64,000 nucleotides of DNA from Parablautia sp. Marseille-Q6255 (GTDB taxonomy: Bacteria; Bacillota; Clostridia; Lachnospirales; Lachnospiraceae): positions 124,001 to 188,000 of the forward strand of contig NZ_CATNVD010000001.1 in assembly GCF_951230155.1 (NCBI RefSeq), read 5' to 3'. Below, in pieces: positions 37,052 through 45,980 of the stretch. The notes under the pieces are model-generated. The model worked only from the letters and a program-made list of their open reading frames with translations, was not told where the DNA came from and searched no databases. Position 1 is the stretch's first letter; the number at the start of each line of letters is the position of its first letter. The translations under genes and the position numbers were made by a program.

Positions 37052-37095
37052 TTTTCTAACAACTGAAGAACAGTTTGGGAAAGTGAGGAACGTAT

Positions 37096-39171
37096 ATGTA
37101 CAGAAAAAGAAAATTAATCGCTGCACTCGTAAGTGCCGCATGTATAGCAGCTTCCATACCGACTGCTTCCGTGCTTGCAGACGGACAGAAAGTAGTAACA
37201 CTTGGCGCCGATCTCTCAGAAGAGCAGAAGCAGGCGATCCTGCGTTACTTCGGAGTGGCTGGTCAGAACCTTCAGACTCTTACGATCACGAATCAGGATG
37301 AGCGCAATCATCTCGGTTCTTACGTGCCGCTGGAGCAGATCGGTACAAAAACATACAGCTGCGCGCTTGTCAGTCCGACAAACTCCGGAGGGATTCAGGT
37401 AAAGACGGCAAATCTTTCCTGGGTAACAAGCAACATGATCGCAGCCACCTTATCTACCTCGGGTGTTGTCAACTGTGATGTGCTGGCTGCCTCCCCGTTC
37501 GAGGTGTCCGGTACCGGCGCTCTGACCGGCATCCTGATGGCTTATGAGTCAGCAGTGGGTACGACGCTGGATGAGGAGAAAAAGGAGGTCGCTACACAGG
37601 AGCTGATCACCACAACGACTATTGCAAACAATATCGGTCCAATCGAAGCCACGGAGATCGTTAATGAGACAAAAACTCAGATCATCGAAGGAAATGTCGT
37701 AAGTGACAGTGATATTGATATCATTATCAATCAGGTGGCGCAGGAGCAGAATGTTTCTCTGACTGACGAGGATCGGGAGCTGCTCGCACAGCTGATGCAG
37801 CAGATCGCACAGCAGGAGTATGATTACGAAGAAATGAAAGAAACGCTTGACCGCATCGAGTCAAATATGCAGGAGCAGGAAGCGCAGCAGCAGACAGAAA
37901 CTGCGATCGAGACACCGCTGATCGATGACCCGGCTGCACAGACAGAGGCACCGCAGTCCGAGACCGTCGATCCGGACAGTATTCTGATGAATACGGATGA
38001 TTCTGCACTGGGAGACTCTGTTATCTTCGACGCTACGGATGATTCTGCTTTGACAGAAACAGAAGCGCCGTCTACAGAAGCACCGGCACAGTCAGAAGGG
38101 GACGCTGATTTTGACATTACATCTTCTGATTCCTACGGTGATGCTTCTTCTGAAACAGAGCCGCAGACACAGGCTGCATCAGATGAGACCGTCGATACAG
38201 AAGCGCCTGAGACGACTGCACCGACAGAAGGATCTGAAACAGATACCTCGGATACAACCATTCCGACAGAAGACACCGGAGACAGCAGTTTTGCTACCGA
38301 AGGAGCGATTCTTGATGGAGGAGCAGATATCACGGTTGAGCCCCAGACAGATACAACAGGCGACCTTCCTGCCTCTGGCGATGAGGGTATTCTTGACGGG
38401 GGCGCTGATATTATGGTAGAAGCCCAGACCGGTGCGGATGCCGGCGGTGAAACTGTTCTCACCTCCGAGGATATGATATTTGTACCAGTGACTTCCGAAG
38501 AAAACAGCTTTGAGACATATCCGGCAGGCATCAGTCAGCTTACTGTTTTCTTTAAAAACAAGGATATTGTAGCCGGAGCAGGCTCTGTGATCCTCAGCCA
38601 CCAGGATGGCTCTGTCGCTGAGACAATCTCTACTGCAGATACCGGGAAGGCTGTGTTTGCCCCGATGACAGAAGAGGAGCTTCTCGAAAAAGGCTGGGAG
38701 CAGGGAACAAAAGCAACACTTTTCCTTGATACTGCGCTTGCAGCAAATTCCGGCTACTATATCACTTTGTCCGCAGACGCCTTTGCTTCATCGGATGGAA
38801 CTATGCACTCTGAGGAGATTGCAGACAGTACCGTATGGACGATTCAGACCGCAGAATGCGGGATCAGTCTGGATCCTTCGCAGACCTCTGTTACCGCACA
38901 GTACACAGGAGCAGAAGAGCTCCTGATATCCGGGATCACCGCCGGCACACCCGTTTCAGGACAGATCATAATGGAGGGCACAGAGGCAGTCTATGCAGCT
39001 ATTGAAAATGCTGATCCTGCCATGGTTTCCTTTGACACAACGGAATTTTCCGCAGCAGGCGCTTTTCAGGCAGCCTTTCCGACAGCAGGCGAAACCAGCT
39101 TCCAGGTGACTTTCTATGACGCTGCCCAGACACCGCTGAAAACGATCCAAGTGACAGCTGAAATCCTTTAA
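37096..39171 (+). CDS. Secreted DUF1002 protein with acidic linker and Ig-like end
   Basis: A 691-residue exported protein. A signal peptide (residues 1-29) is followed by a DUF1002 domain (about 30-270: VVTLGADLSEEQKQAILRYFG, ATSxxSGVVNCDVLAASPFEVSGTGALTG). Residues about 275-470 form a Thr/Glu/Asp/Ser-rich linker in which GILDGGADI(T/M)VE(P/A)QT-like units occur twice. The rest is beta-rich, resembling an SbsA-type Ig fold (LTVFFKNKDIVAGAGSVILSH). No LPXTG motif or membrane tail is seen. Function is unknown; DUF1002 proteins are common in Gram-positive spore formers. Confidence 0.8.
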   Translation: MYRKRKLIAALVSAACIAASIPTASVLADGQKVVTLGADLSEEQKQAILRYFGVAGQNLQTLTITNQDERNHLGSYVPLEQIGTKTYSCALVSPTNSGGIQVKTANLSWVTSNMIAATLSTSGVVNCDVLAASPFEVSGTGALTGILMAYESAVGTTLDEEKKEVATQELITTTTIANNIGPIEATEIVNETKTQIIEGNVVSDSDIDIIINQVAQEQNVSLTDEDRELLAQLMQQIAQQEYDYEEMKETLDRIESNMQEQEAQQQTETAIETPLIDDPAAQTEAPQSETVDPDSILMNTDDSALGDSVIFDATDDSALTETEAPSTEAPAQSEGDADFDITSSDSYGDASSETEPQTQAASDETVDTEAPETTAPTEGSETDTSDTTIPTEDTGDSSFATEGAILDGGADITVEPQTDTTGDLPASGDEGILDGGADIMVEAQTGADAGGETVLTSEDMIFVPVTSEENSFETYPAGISQLTVFFKNKDIVAGAGSVILSHQDGSVAETISTADTGKAVFAPMTEEELLEKGWEQGTKATLFLDTALAANSGYYITLSADAFASSDGTMHSEEIADSTVWTIQTAECGISLDPSQTSVTAQYTGAEELLISGITAGTPVSGQIIMEGTEAVYAAIENADPAMVSFDTTEFSAAGAFQAAFPTAGETSFQVTFYDAAQTPLKTIQVTAEIL

Positions 39172-39216
39172 CCTCACACGACCGGGGCCAAAACGGCCAC
39201 CATAAAACCGGACTTT

Positions 39217-39275
39217 AAAGAACCGTCATTCCTTTCAAATAGTTGTATTTGAATATGGCTTTGGCGGTTCTTTTA
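39217..39275 (+). terminator. Terminator after the DUF1002 gene
   Basis: AAAGAACCG (39217-39225) pairs with CGGTTCTTTT (39265-39274), with an inner stem TTTCAAATA/TATTTGAA. Confidence 0.68.
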
Positions 39276-39324
39276 TGATATATTAAAAAAGAAAATCTAA
39301 AACATCAGAAGGGAGCAGAAGTAT

Positions 39325-39966
39325 ATGAGGAAAAATACTTTTCAAAAAAGCGGCTGGAAACGGTCTGCGATACAGATCCTGCTGTTTTGTATGGTACTAA
39401 GCTGCGCATTTTTCACACAGAGCGTTACCTCAAATGCAGCCTCGCAAAAAACAAAAGCACTGAAGGAATACCAGCGCCTGCTCAGTCAGAAAAAATTAAA
39501 ATGGAATAGCAGGCAGAAGGTTCGATCCTCAAAGCTTAAGTTTTCTTTGATCTATGTTGATAAAGATTCTGTGCCGGAGCTTTTTATTGATGGTACTGCG
39601 GCAGGAACCGGACATGTTTCCGGAGGCTACAAGCTGTATACATACCGCAATGGAAAGCTGTACGACGTCGGCACTTATCGGGATTCCTTTGGTTATTATA
39701 AGAAAACAGGGGTGTTTGTGACAAAGACTTATCTGCACGGCGAATACCAGGCATATCATAAGCTGGCAAAAGGAACGGATCATATAAAGCTGCGTTCTGA
39801 AAAGTATTACACAACACAGTGCTTTGATGAAAATGGAAACACGATCAGCAAAGCAGCATTTAAAAAGCAAGTAAAGAAGCTGACCAGAAAGAAAAAAGTG
39901 TCGGTTCCTGTATGCTATAAAAACACAGCTGCAAACAGAACAAAACAGTTGCAAAAAGGGAAATAG
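39325..39966 (+). CDS. Secreted hypothetical protein, basic
   Basis: A 213-residue exported protein of unknown function. The signal peptide is WKRSAIQILLFCMVLSCAFFTQ...SNAAS. The mature part is Lys-rich and contains FSLIYVDKDSVPELFID, a stretch often seen in Lachnospiraceae extracellular proteins with a calcium-binding-like D-x-D-x-[VI]-P-E-L motif. No enzyme motif is seen. RBS is AAGGGAGC. Confidence 0.7.
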   Translation: MRKNTFQKSGWKRSAIQILLFCMVLSCAFFTQSVTSNAASQKTKALKEYQRLLSQKKLKWNSRQKVRSSKLKFSLIYVDKDSVPELFIDGTAAGTGHVSGGYKLYTYRNGKLYDVGTYRDSFGYYKKTGVFVTKTYLHGEYQAYHKLAKGTDHIKLRSEKYYTTQCFDENGNTISKAAFKKQVKKLTRKKKVSVPVCYKNTAANRTKQLQKGK

Positions 39967-39989
39967 ATGTGGTAAGATAGGTAATAGAT

Positions 39990-40023
39990 ATCTATTCGCG
40001 AAACACATGTTTTTCGAATAGAT
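39990..40023. other. Inverted-repeat site, candidate dif-like recombination site
   Basis: ATCTATTCGCGAAAC (39990-40004) and GTTTTTCGAATAGAT (40009-40023) match at 13 of 15 positions. Read as 11+6+11, the core TATTCGCGAAA-CACATG-TTTTTCGAATA has the layout of Xer target sites. It lies 66 bases before a Xer-like recombinase gene. It could instead be a terminator of the gene ending at 39966. Confidence 0.4.
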
Positions 40024-40088
40024 TGTTGCCTTTTTATATATTTACCAATTATTCTATTATTATTGAAAGGATTCCGATAACGCTCACT

Positions 40089-41144
40089 ATGGACAAAACA
40101 GTTTCTTATCAGGAACAGATCAACACGGAAAATGTCCTGAAGCTCCGCGAGGTGCTGAAAACGCTTCCTCCGTTTGCAAAAGACTATTTCCGGGCGATCG
40201 AGCCTACCACAAGCACACGGACGAGAATTTCCTATGCCTATGATATACGGATTTTCTTCCAGTTTCTTGTGACCGAAAATCCTGCATTCAAAAATAAAAA
40301 GCTCACGGATCTCACGGTGGATGTCCTTGACTGCATGCAGGCTGTTGATATTGAAGAATATCAGGAATATCTGAAAGTATACCGCAGCGACGATAAAATG
40401 CTCACAAACGGCGAACGCGGTTTAAAACGCAAAATGTCTGCTCTGCGCAGCTTTTATGCCTATTTTTATAAGCGGGAAATGATCCGGACAAATCCGACGC
40501 TGCTCGTCGACATGCCAAAGCTGCATGACAAAGCGATCGTACGGCTGGATCCCGATGAGACTGCCGGACTGCTTGACTACATCGAACACTGCGGCGATCA
40601 TCTGACCGGCCAGAAAAAAGTCTACTACGAAAAAACACGCCTGAGAGATCTGGCGATCGTCACACTGCTGCTTGGGACCGGTATCCGAGTCTCGGAGTGT
40701 GTCGGACTGGATATATCAGATGTGGACTTTAAAAATGGCGGTATCCGCGTAGTCCGCAAGGGCGGCTCTGAGATGATCGTATACTTTGGTGAAGAAGTCG
40801 AAAAGGCTCTGCTCGATTATCTCGAGGTGCGCAGTACGATCACGCCGGTTCCAGGCCAGGAAAATGCACTCTTCTATTCCAGCCAGCGCAGAAGGATAGG
40901 CGTAAAAGCGGTCGAAAATATGGTAAAAAAATATGCCTCCGCAGTGACTACGGCAAAAAAGATCACACCGCATAAGCTGCGCAGTACCTTTGGCACAAGC
41001 CTTTATAAAGAAACCGGGGATATTTATCTCGTTGCCGATGTACTTGGACATAAAGATGTAAATACAACAAGAAAACATTACGCTGCCATGGATGAGGACA
41101 GGCGCAGGCGCGCTGCCTCTGCCGTAAAGCTGCGTGAAAGCTGA
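40089..41144 (+). CDS. Xer-like tyrosine recombinase
   Basis: A 351-residue tyrosine recombinase with all catalytic residues: Arg in GTGIRVSE, Lys in VVRKGGS, HKLRSTFG, LGHKDVNT and Tyr in RKHYAAM. An N-terminal SAM-like core-binding domain is at residues 15-150. Size and sequence style fit the single-recombinase XerS-like group or a chromosomal XerC/D. ATG 40089 is assumed, though the ribosome site (AAAGGA at about 40065) is far; the true start could be slightly upstream. There is no phage or element cargo around it, supporting a chromosomal role. Confidence 0.85.
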   Translation: MDKTVSYQEQINTENVLKLREVLKTLPPFAKDYFRAIEPTTSTRTRISYAYDIRIFFQFLVTENPAFKNKKLTDLTVDVLDCMQAVDIEEYQEYLKVYRSDDKMLTNGERGLKRKMSALRSFYAYFYKREMIRTNPTLLVDMPKLHDKAIVRLDPDETAGLLDYIEHCGDHLTGQKKVYYEKTRLRDLAIVTLLLGTGIRVSECVGLDISDVDFKNGGIRVVRKGGSEMIVYFGEEVEKALLDYLEVRSTITPVPGQENALFYSSQRRRIGVKAVENMVKKYASAVTTAKKITPHKLRSTFGTSLYKETGDIYLVADVLGHKDVNTTRKHYAAMDEDRRRRAASAVKLRES

Positions 41145-41159
41145 AAGGACAATACCTGC

Positions 41160-41933
41160 ATGAAATTACAGAAATTAATGAGTCTTACCAGAAAAGCAGT
41201 CGATGAATTTTCCATGATACAGCCTCAGGACAAAATTGCCGTAGGCATTTCCGGAGGAAAAGACAGTCTGACACTGCTCTATGCGCTCTGCGGCCTCAGA
41301 CGCTTCTATCCGAACCCTTTTACGATCGAGGCTATTACAGTAAGCCTGGGCTTTGACGGATTCGATCTCGCGCCGATTAAAGCGCTCTGCGACCAACTGG
41401 AGGTTTCGTATACGGTGGTGGAGACAGAGATCGGAAAGATCATCTTTGAAGACAGAAAAGAAGAAAATCCCTGCTCGCTGTGTGCAAAAATGCGCAAAGG
41501 CGCCTTTAATGAAGCTGCAAAACGACTGGGATGCAATAAGATCGCCTACGCCCATCACAAGGATGATGTTGTGGAGACACTTCTGATGTCCCTGATACTG
41601 GAAGGACGCATCCATACCTTCGCGCCAGTCACGTATCTGGACCGGATGGATCTGACTCTGATCCGCCCGCTGATCTACGTGGATGAAGCGGATGTGAAGG
41701 GCTTTATGAATAAATATGAACTCCCTGTCGTGAAAAATCCATGCCCGGCAGACGGATTTACACAGCGGGAATACGCAAAAAATCTGCTTGCAGCACTCGG
41801 CCGCGAACATTCCGGCACAAAAGAACGCATGTTTACAGCGATCTTAAACGGCAATCTTCCATCCTGGAGCGACCGTGTACCGAAAAAGTGCCGCACAAAG
41901 GATGAGAAAAAAGCGGACCAGTCAAACACATGA
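41160..41933 (+). CDS. TtcA family tRNA thiolation PP-loop ATPase
   Basis: A 257-residue PP-loop protein of the TtcA/TtuA group, which adenylates and thiolates tRNA bases. The PP-loop SGGKDSLTLL is at residues 30-39, and Cys residues in PCSLCAKMRKGA, together with the C-terminal PCPADGF, are typical of the family's cluster-binding Cys. Specificity (2-thiocytidine or another base) is not certain. It follows the recombinase by 15 bases and its 3' end overlaps the convergent pseudouridine synthase gene by 12 bases. Confidence 0.87.
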   Translation: MKLQKLMSLTRKAVDEFSMIQPQDKIAVGISGGKDSLTLLYALCGLRRFYPNPFTIEAITVSLGFDGFDLAPIKALCDQLEVSYTVVETEIGKIIFEDRKEENPCSLCAKMRKGAFNEAAKRLGCNKIAYAHHKDDVVETLLMSLILEGRIHTFAPVTYLDRMDLTLIRPLIYVDEADVKGFMNKYELPVVKNPCPADGFTQREYAKNLLAALGREHSGTKERMFTAILNGNLPSWSDRVPKKCRTKDEKKADQSNT

Positions 41934-42845
41934 TTGCAGACTTTTCAGTAAATGCTCAAAATACTCTGGCAGCGGCGCTTCAAATTCCATATACTCCTGC
42001 GTGCGCGGATGTATAAATCCGATCGTCATGGCATGAAGCGTCTGTCCCTGGAGATTCTTAAACGGACACCTGGCCGGACCGTAAACATCATCTCCGAGGA
42101 TCGGATGTCCGATGCTTTTCATATGTACCCGGATCTGGTGGGTGCGCCCTGTTTCAAGGCTGCATTCTATATATGTAAACCTGTCAAACGTCTGAAGGAT
42201 GCGGTAATGCGTTACGGCATCCTTTCCATTTGGAACATTGACCGCCATTTCCTTGCGGTGCAGCGGATGCCTGCCGATCGTTGTATGCACAGTGCCGTCC
42301 TCCTTCAATCTTCCATGTACGATCGCGCGATATTTCCGCGTGATCGAATGAACGGCAAGCTGATCGGCAATTGCCTGATGAGCCGCATCATTTTTACATA
42401 CGATCAGCGATCCTGTCGTATTTTGGTCGATGCGGTGTACGATACCTGGCCGAAGCACGCCATTGATCCCCGAGAGACTGTCATGACAATGATACAGCAG
42501 CGCATTGACCAGCGTCCCGCTGTAATGTCCTGCCGCCGGATGCACCACCATCCCCTTTGGCTTATTGACAATGATCAGATCCTCATCCTCGTAAAGAATA
42601 TCCAGAGGTATATTCTCCGGTTCTACAGAAAGTTCTTCCAATTCCGGGAAATCAATCTGTACGATTGCTCCCTCTCCTGCTTTTAAGCTTGCCTTCGCAG
42701 GCTTTCCGTCTACCTTTACGCATCCGTTTCGTATCAGATTCTGCAAATAGGAACGGGTAAGCTGCGGGAACGCATCCGCGAGAAGCCGATCAAGGCGCTT
42801 TTTGCTTCCTGCTGCATCTATTTTCATTTCTTCTCTTCTTTCCAT
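41922..42845 (-). CDS. RluA family pseudouridine synthase
   Basis: A roughly 307-residue RluA/RluD-type rRNA pseudouridine synthase. An N-terminal S4 domain (KKRLDRLLADAFPQLTRSYLQNLI) precedes the catalytic domain with the Asp motif HRIDQNTTG and the segments IVNKPKGMVVHPAAGH and LETGRTHQIRVHM. ATG 42845 is used; ATG 42827 and TTG 42866 are also in frame and the ribosome sites do not decide clearly. It follows lspA, as in Bacillus (lspA-ylyB). Confidence 0.93.
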   Translation of the reverse strand: MERREEMKIDAAGSKKRLDRLLADAFPQLTRSYLQNLIRNGCVKVDGKPAKASLKAGEGAIVQIDFPELEELSVEPENIPLDILYEDEDLIIVNKPKGMVVHPAAGHYSGTLVNALLYHCHDSLSGINGVLRPGIVHRIDQNTTGSLIVCKNDAAHQAIADQLAVHSITRKYRAIVHGRLKEDGTVHTTIGRHPLHRKEMAVNVPNGKDAVTHYRILQTFDRFTYIECSLETGRTHQIRVHMKSIGHPILGDDVYGPARCPFKNLQGQTLHAMTIGFIHPRTQEYMEFEAPLPEYFEHLLKSLQSCV

Positions 42846-42944
42846 CCCGATACCTGCCCTTTCCAATCCCTTCGCCCGGCCTTAGCTCCTTTTTCCCTTC
42901 TTATCCTATATCTGTCCGGCTCTTTTCGTAGCGCTTTTCTGTCC

Positions 42945-43472
42945 CTACCTGTCTTTTTCTGTATACGCATTCTTCCGGGGAAACAGAAATTCAAACTCCT
43001 CTTTGCGGTACACGGTAAAAATCGAAACAATCGCCAGAGCCGCGCCGATACACACGTAGCAGTCTGCAATATTAAATACCGGGAAATCGATCAAAGAGAC
43101 GTAAAGAAAATCGATCACAAATGCGTGCAGCATCCGGTCGATCATATTGCCGGCTGCTCCTGCCACAACCAGGATACAGATCACCCGCATCAGTGTATAA
43201 TGATGAGCTTCCGGAAGGCGGATATATATATAGGCCGCCGCCGCGCACATCAGCGCTGCGACCAGGATAAAAAATCCCTTCCGGTCTGCAAGCATCCCGA
43301 ATGCCGCCCCGCGGTTTTCGAGATAAAAAAACTCAAAAACACCGGGAATGACCGATACACTTCCAACGGGTGCAAGATACGTTTTCGCACAATATTTTGT
43401 AAGCTGGTCGATCGCCAGGAGAACGGCCGTCAGGACGGCTCCCCATACCAGCAGGCTGTGTCTCTTTTTCAT
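42945..43472 (-). CDS. lspA: Lipoprotein signal peptidase
   Basis: A 175-residue signal peptidase II with four membrane segments. The catalytic Asp residues are in AAGNMIDRM and FNIADCYV, and ENRGAAFGM is conserved. It cleaves prolipoproteins at the membrane. It lies four bases after aroB. Confidence 0.95.
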   Translation of the reverse strand: MKKRHSLLVWGAVLTAVLLAIDQLTKYCAKTYLAPVGSVSVIPGVFEFFYLENRGAAFGMLADRKGFFILVAALMCAAAAYIYIRLPEAHHYTLMRVICILVVAGAAGNMIDRMLHAFVIDFLYVSLIDFPVFNIADCYVCIGAALAIVSIFTVYRKEEFEFLFPRKNAYTEKDR

Positions 43473-43475
43473 GGA

Positions 43476-44588
43476 TCAATCCCTTTCTGCGTTGAGCGCA
43501 TCCACTGCCTCCAGCATTTCCTTTTCCGTCACATCAGTCGCAATATATGCGCGTCCCAGCTTTTTCAGCAGGATAAAGCGGATTTGTCCGCCATCCATTT
43601 TTTTATCCTTTCTGGTCGCATCCACAACTGCCTGTGAGGATAAGCCGTCAAACGAGATAGGCAGCCCAAAACCCACATTCATGTCACGGATCTCATAGAA
43701 CTCATCCTCATCGAGCATCCCGCGCTGCCATGAAATATATGCTGCCGCAACAGTGCCAAGCGCCACACATTCGCCGTGCAGCAGCTGAAAATCTTTTAGC
43801 TTTTCAATCGCATGACCAATCGTATGACCGAAGTTTAAAAGCGCCCGTTCTCCTTTTTCTGTCGGATCCTTTTCCACGATATACTGCTTCAGCTGGCAGC
43901 AGCGCGTGATCATCGCCGCAAGAACCTCCGGTTCCCGCTCCTCAATCTCTGACATATGATCGATCGTCCACTCATAGAAATCCGCATCCAGACTGATCCC
44001 GTACTTGAGCAGCTCTCCCATCCCGCTTGCAAACTGATCTTCTGGAAGCGTCTGCAGAGCCTCTGTATTTATATATACCAGAGAAGGCTGATGGAACGCT
44101 CCTACCATATTTTTGTACTGATCAAAATCCACTCCCGTCTTTCCGCCTATGCTGCTGTCGATCTGTGCCAGCAGAGTCGTTGGTATCTGCACAAAACGGA
44201 TACCTCTCAGATACGTTGCCGCTGCATAGCCTGTCAGATCTCCGACCACGCCTCCGCCGAGTGCGACCAGATAATCCTGGCGGTCAAAACCACAGGTGAT
44301 CAGCTTCTCATACAGCCCGCGCACCACATCAAGTGTCTTACTGCTTTCTCCCGCCTCAAATTCATAGACCTCAAGCCTGGATGCCACTGGTCTGATCTGT
44401 TCCTTCACAGCGTCCAGATAATACGACGATACGTTAGAATCCGTCACAATACACAGGCGGCGGCCGCTGCATCCAAGATCCGTAAGCGCTGCGCCAAGCG
44501 CATCAAAAGAACCGCGAAGCAGCAGATCATACGGCTCATTCCCCGCTGTCCTGACTGTGATTTTTGATTCCGGAGCAAACTTCCTCAT
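43476..44588 (-). CDS. aroB: 3-dehydroquinate synthase
   Basis: A 370-residue AroB of the shikimate pathway, converting DAHP to 3-dehydroquinate with NAD and a metal. Signatures are FEAGESSKTLD, ALGGGVVGDLTGYAAATYLRG, DSSIGGKTGVDF and NFGHTIGHAIE (metal His). No other aro gene is adjacent; it sits in the sepF-ylmH-lspA run where other Firmicutes often have divIVA. Confidence 0.96.
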   Translation of the reverse strand: MRKFAPESKITVRTAGNEPYDLLLRGSFDALGAALTDLGCSGRRLCIVTDSNVSSYYLDAVKEQIRPVASRLEVYEFEAGESSKTLDVVRGLYEKLITCGFDRQDYLVALGGGVVGDLTGYAAATYLRGIRFVQIPTTLLAQIDSSIGGKTGVDFDQYKNMVGAFHQPSLVYINTEALQTLPEDQFASGMGELLKYGISLDADFYEWTIDHMSEIEEREPEVLAAMITRCCQLKQYIVEKDPTEKGERALLNFGHTIGHAIEKLKDFQLLHGECVALGTVAAAYISWQRGMLDEDEFYEIRDMNVGFGLPISFDGLSSQAVVDATRKDKKMDGGQIRFILLKKLGRAYIATDVTEKEMLEAVDALNAERD

Positions 44589-44612
44589 ACTGTCCTTCCT
44601 TTCTAAACTGCA

Positions 44613-45383
44613 CTATATGTATGTTTCTATTTCGATCATATGTCTTCCCTTTTTTGTCCCGCCAAGCTCACCAATATACCGAAACCGGCCAAATCCGCGC
44701 ACGGAGATAATGTCCTGCTCTTTCAGGCTGTACGCATTCGTTGTGATCAGCTTTCCGTTCACAAAAACAGACCCGTCCGCGATCAGTGATAAAAGGCTGC
44801 TCCTTGACGACTGAAAAGCAAGCGCCATCACTGCGTCAAGCCGTACCGACGCAACACTTCCCCGGATCGACTTTGTTTCGGGCGTATAAGTAAACTCCTG
44901 CAGATCACAGACTGTACAATCGACCACCGTATGCCGGATCTTCGTAAGCTCTGTACAGATCAGGCCGGCAAGCGGCGTACTGCAAAACAGATACGCTTCA
45001 TCCTTGCATACCGCAATATCCCCTGTCTTTGACCGGTCGATGCCAAGATGCATTAAGGCGCCGAGAATATCCCGGTGCGACAGCCTGTCCGCAAATTTTA
45101 TGTTGCGCGGAAGTATATGAATACAGGAAATTGGATAAGAAATGCTGTCAGAGTCGCGGGGTATATAAAAAGCATCAGGTATAAATGCTGCAATCTGACG
45201 CTCTGCTCCCTCATAACCGCCAAAAGTTTCCCCTTTGATCCAGGAAAACTTTTGTAAGGTCTGATGTAAAATATTCTGTTCATTCAGATTCAGGAAATCT
45301 GTAAACGTCACAATCCCTCTTCTCTGCGCTGTGTCAGCCAGCTCCCTGATCCGTTTTGATAATAGTACTTCTTCACCTGTCAT
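44613..45383 (-). CDS. ylmH: YlmH family S4-domain RNA-binding protein
   Basis: A 256-residue YlmH protein. The C-terminal S4 domain is DAVMALAFQSSRSSLLSLIADGSVFVNGKL, and the N-terminal part (FLNLNEQNILHQ, GGYEGAERQIAAFIPD) is typical. YlmH has been linked to rescue of stalled ribosomes in Bacillus and is encoded in the division cluster. ATG 45383 lies one base after the sepF stop. Confidence 0.9.
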   Translation of the reverse strand: MTGEEVLLSKRIRELADTAQRRGIVTFTDFLNLNEQNILHQTLQKFSWIKGETFGGYEGAERQIAAFIPDAFYIPRDSDSISYPISCIHILPRNIKFADRLSHRDILGALMHLGIDRSKTGDIAVCKDEAYLFCSTPLAGLICTELTKIRHTVVDCTVCDLQEFTYTPETKSIRGSVASVRLDAVMALAFQSSRSSLLSLIADGSVFVNGKLITTNAYSLKEQDIISVRGFGRFRYIGELGGTKKGRHMIEIETYI

Positions 45384-45384
45384 C

Positions 45385-45960
45385 TTAAAATCTCGTCCCA
45401 AACGTCGGCACCTCAAACGCGCCGCTTAATATCTCCTGAAAATCGCCGGAAATATCAACGCTCTCCGGTGTGATGATAAAAATATAATTGCTGATCTTCT
45501 GGAGGTTTCCATGGATCGCGTAGCAAGAGCCTGATGCAAAATCAATAATGCGCTGCGCAATATCAAGGTCAAGCCCTTCCATATTCAGTACAACCGTGCA
45601 CTCCTCAAGCAGCGTCTCCGTAATCTCTCTGGCGTCCTCCATGCTCTTTGGACGGATCACACACACCTCCATGCCGGTTCCGCCTGCGGTGCGCTTCGGG
45701 CGCATCGGAGAAATCTTTGCACTTTTTGTCGGCTTTGCTTTAGGCTTTGCAGCCAGCGCAGCCGTCTCCTGCGCCGCGGCAGCCTGCTGCTGCGGACTGT
45801 CATCGTAATCATCATCATATGATTTGCTCAGAAGACGCTTCTTCGGGCGCTCCTCCTCATAATCATCGTAGTTATCATATTCATCATCAAGGTAATCGTC
45901 ATCGAACCCTTCATCATCATTCATTTTCATTGCGTTTAAAAACTTGTCAAGTACACCCAT
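45385..45960 (-). CDS. sepF: Cell division protein SepF
   Basis: A 191-residue SepF, the FtsZ-tethering protein. The N-terminal membrane-targeting helix MGVLDKFLNAMKM is followed by an acidic Asp/Tyr-rich linker and the globular domain CVIRPKSMEDAREITETLLEECTVVLNMEGLD...RIIDFASGSCYA. It lies 20 bases after yggS, the usual order. Confidence 0.95.
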   Translation of the reverse strand: MGVLDKFLNAMKMNDDEGFDDDYLDDEYDNYDDYEEERPKKRLLSKSYDDDYDDSPQQQAAAAQETAALAAKPKAKPTKSAKISPMRPKRTAGGTGMEVCVIRPKSMEDAREITETLLEECTVVLNMEGLDLDIAQRIIDFASGSCYAIHGNLQKISNYIFIITPESVDISGDFQEILSGAFEVPTFGTRF

Positions 45961-45980
45961 ACTAATAATCTCCCATCTTT

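Noticed and set aside
38030-38440. Repetitive acidic-codon tract as a satellite repeat
   Set aside because: It is the low-complexity linker of the DUF1002 protein; only short imperfect units recur.
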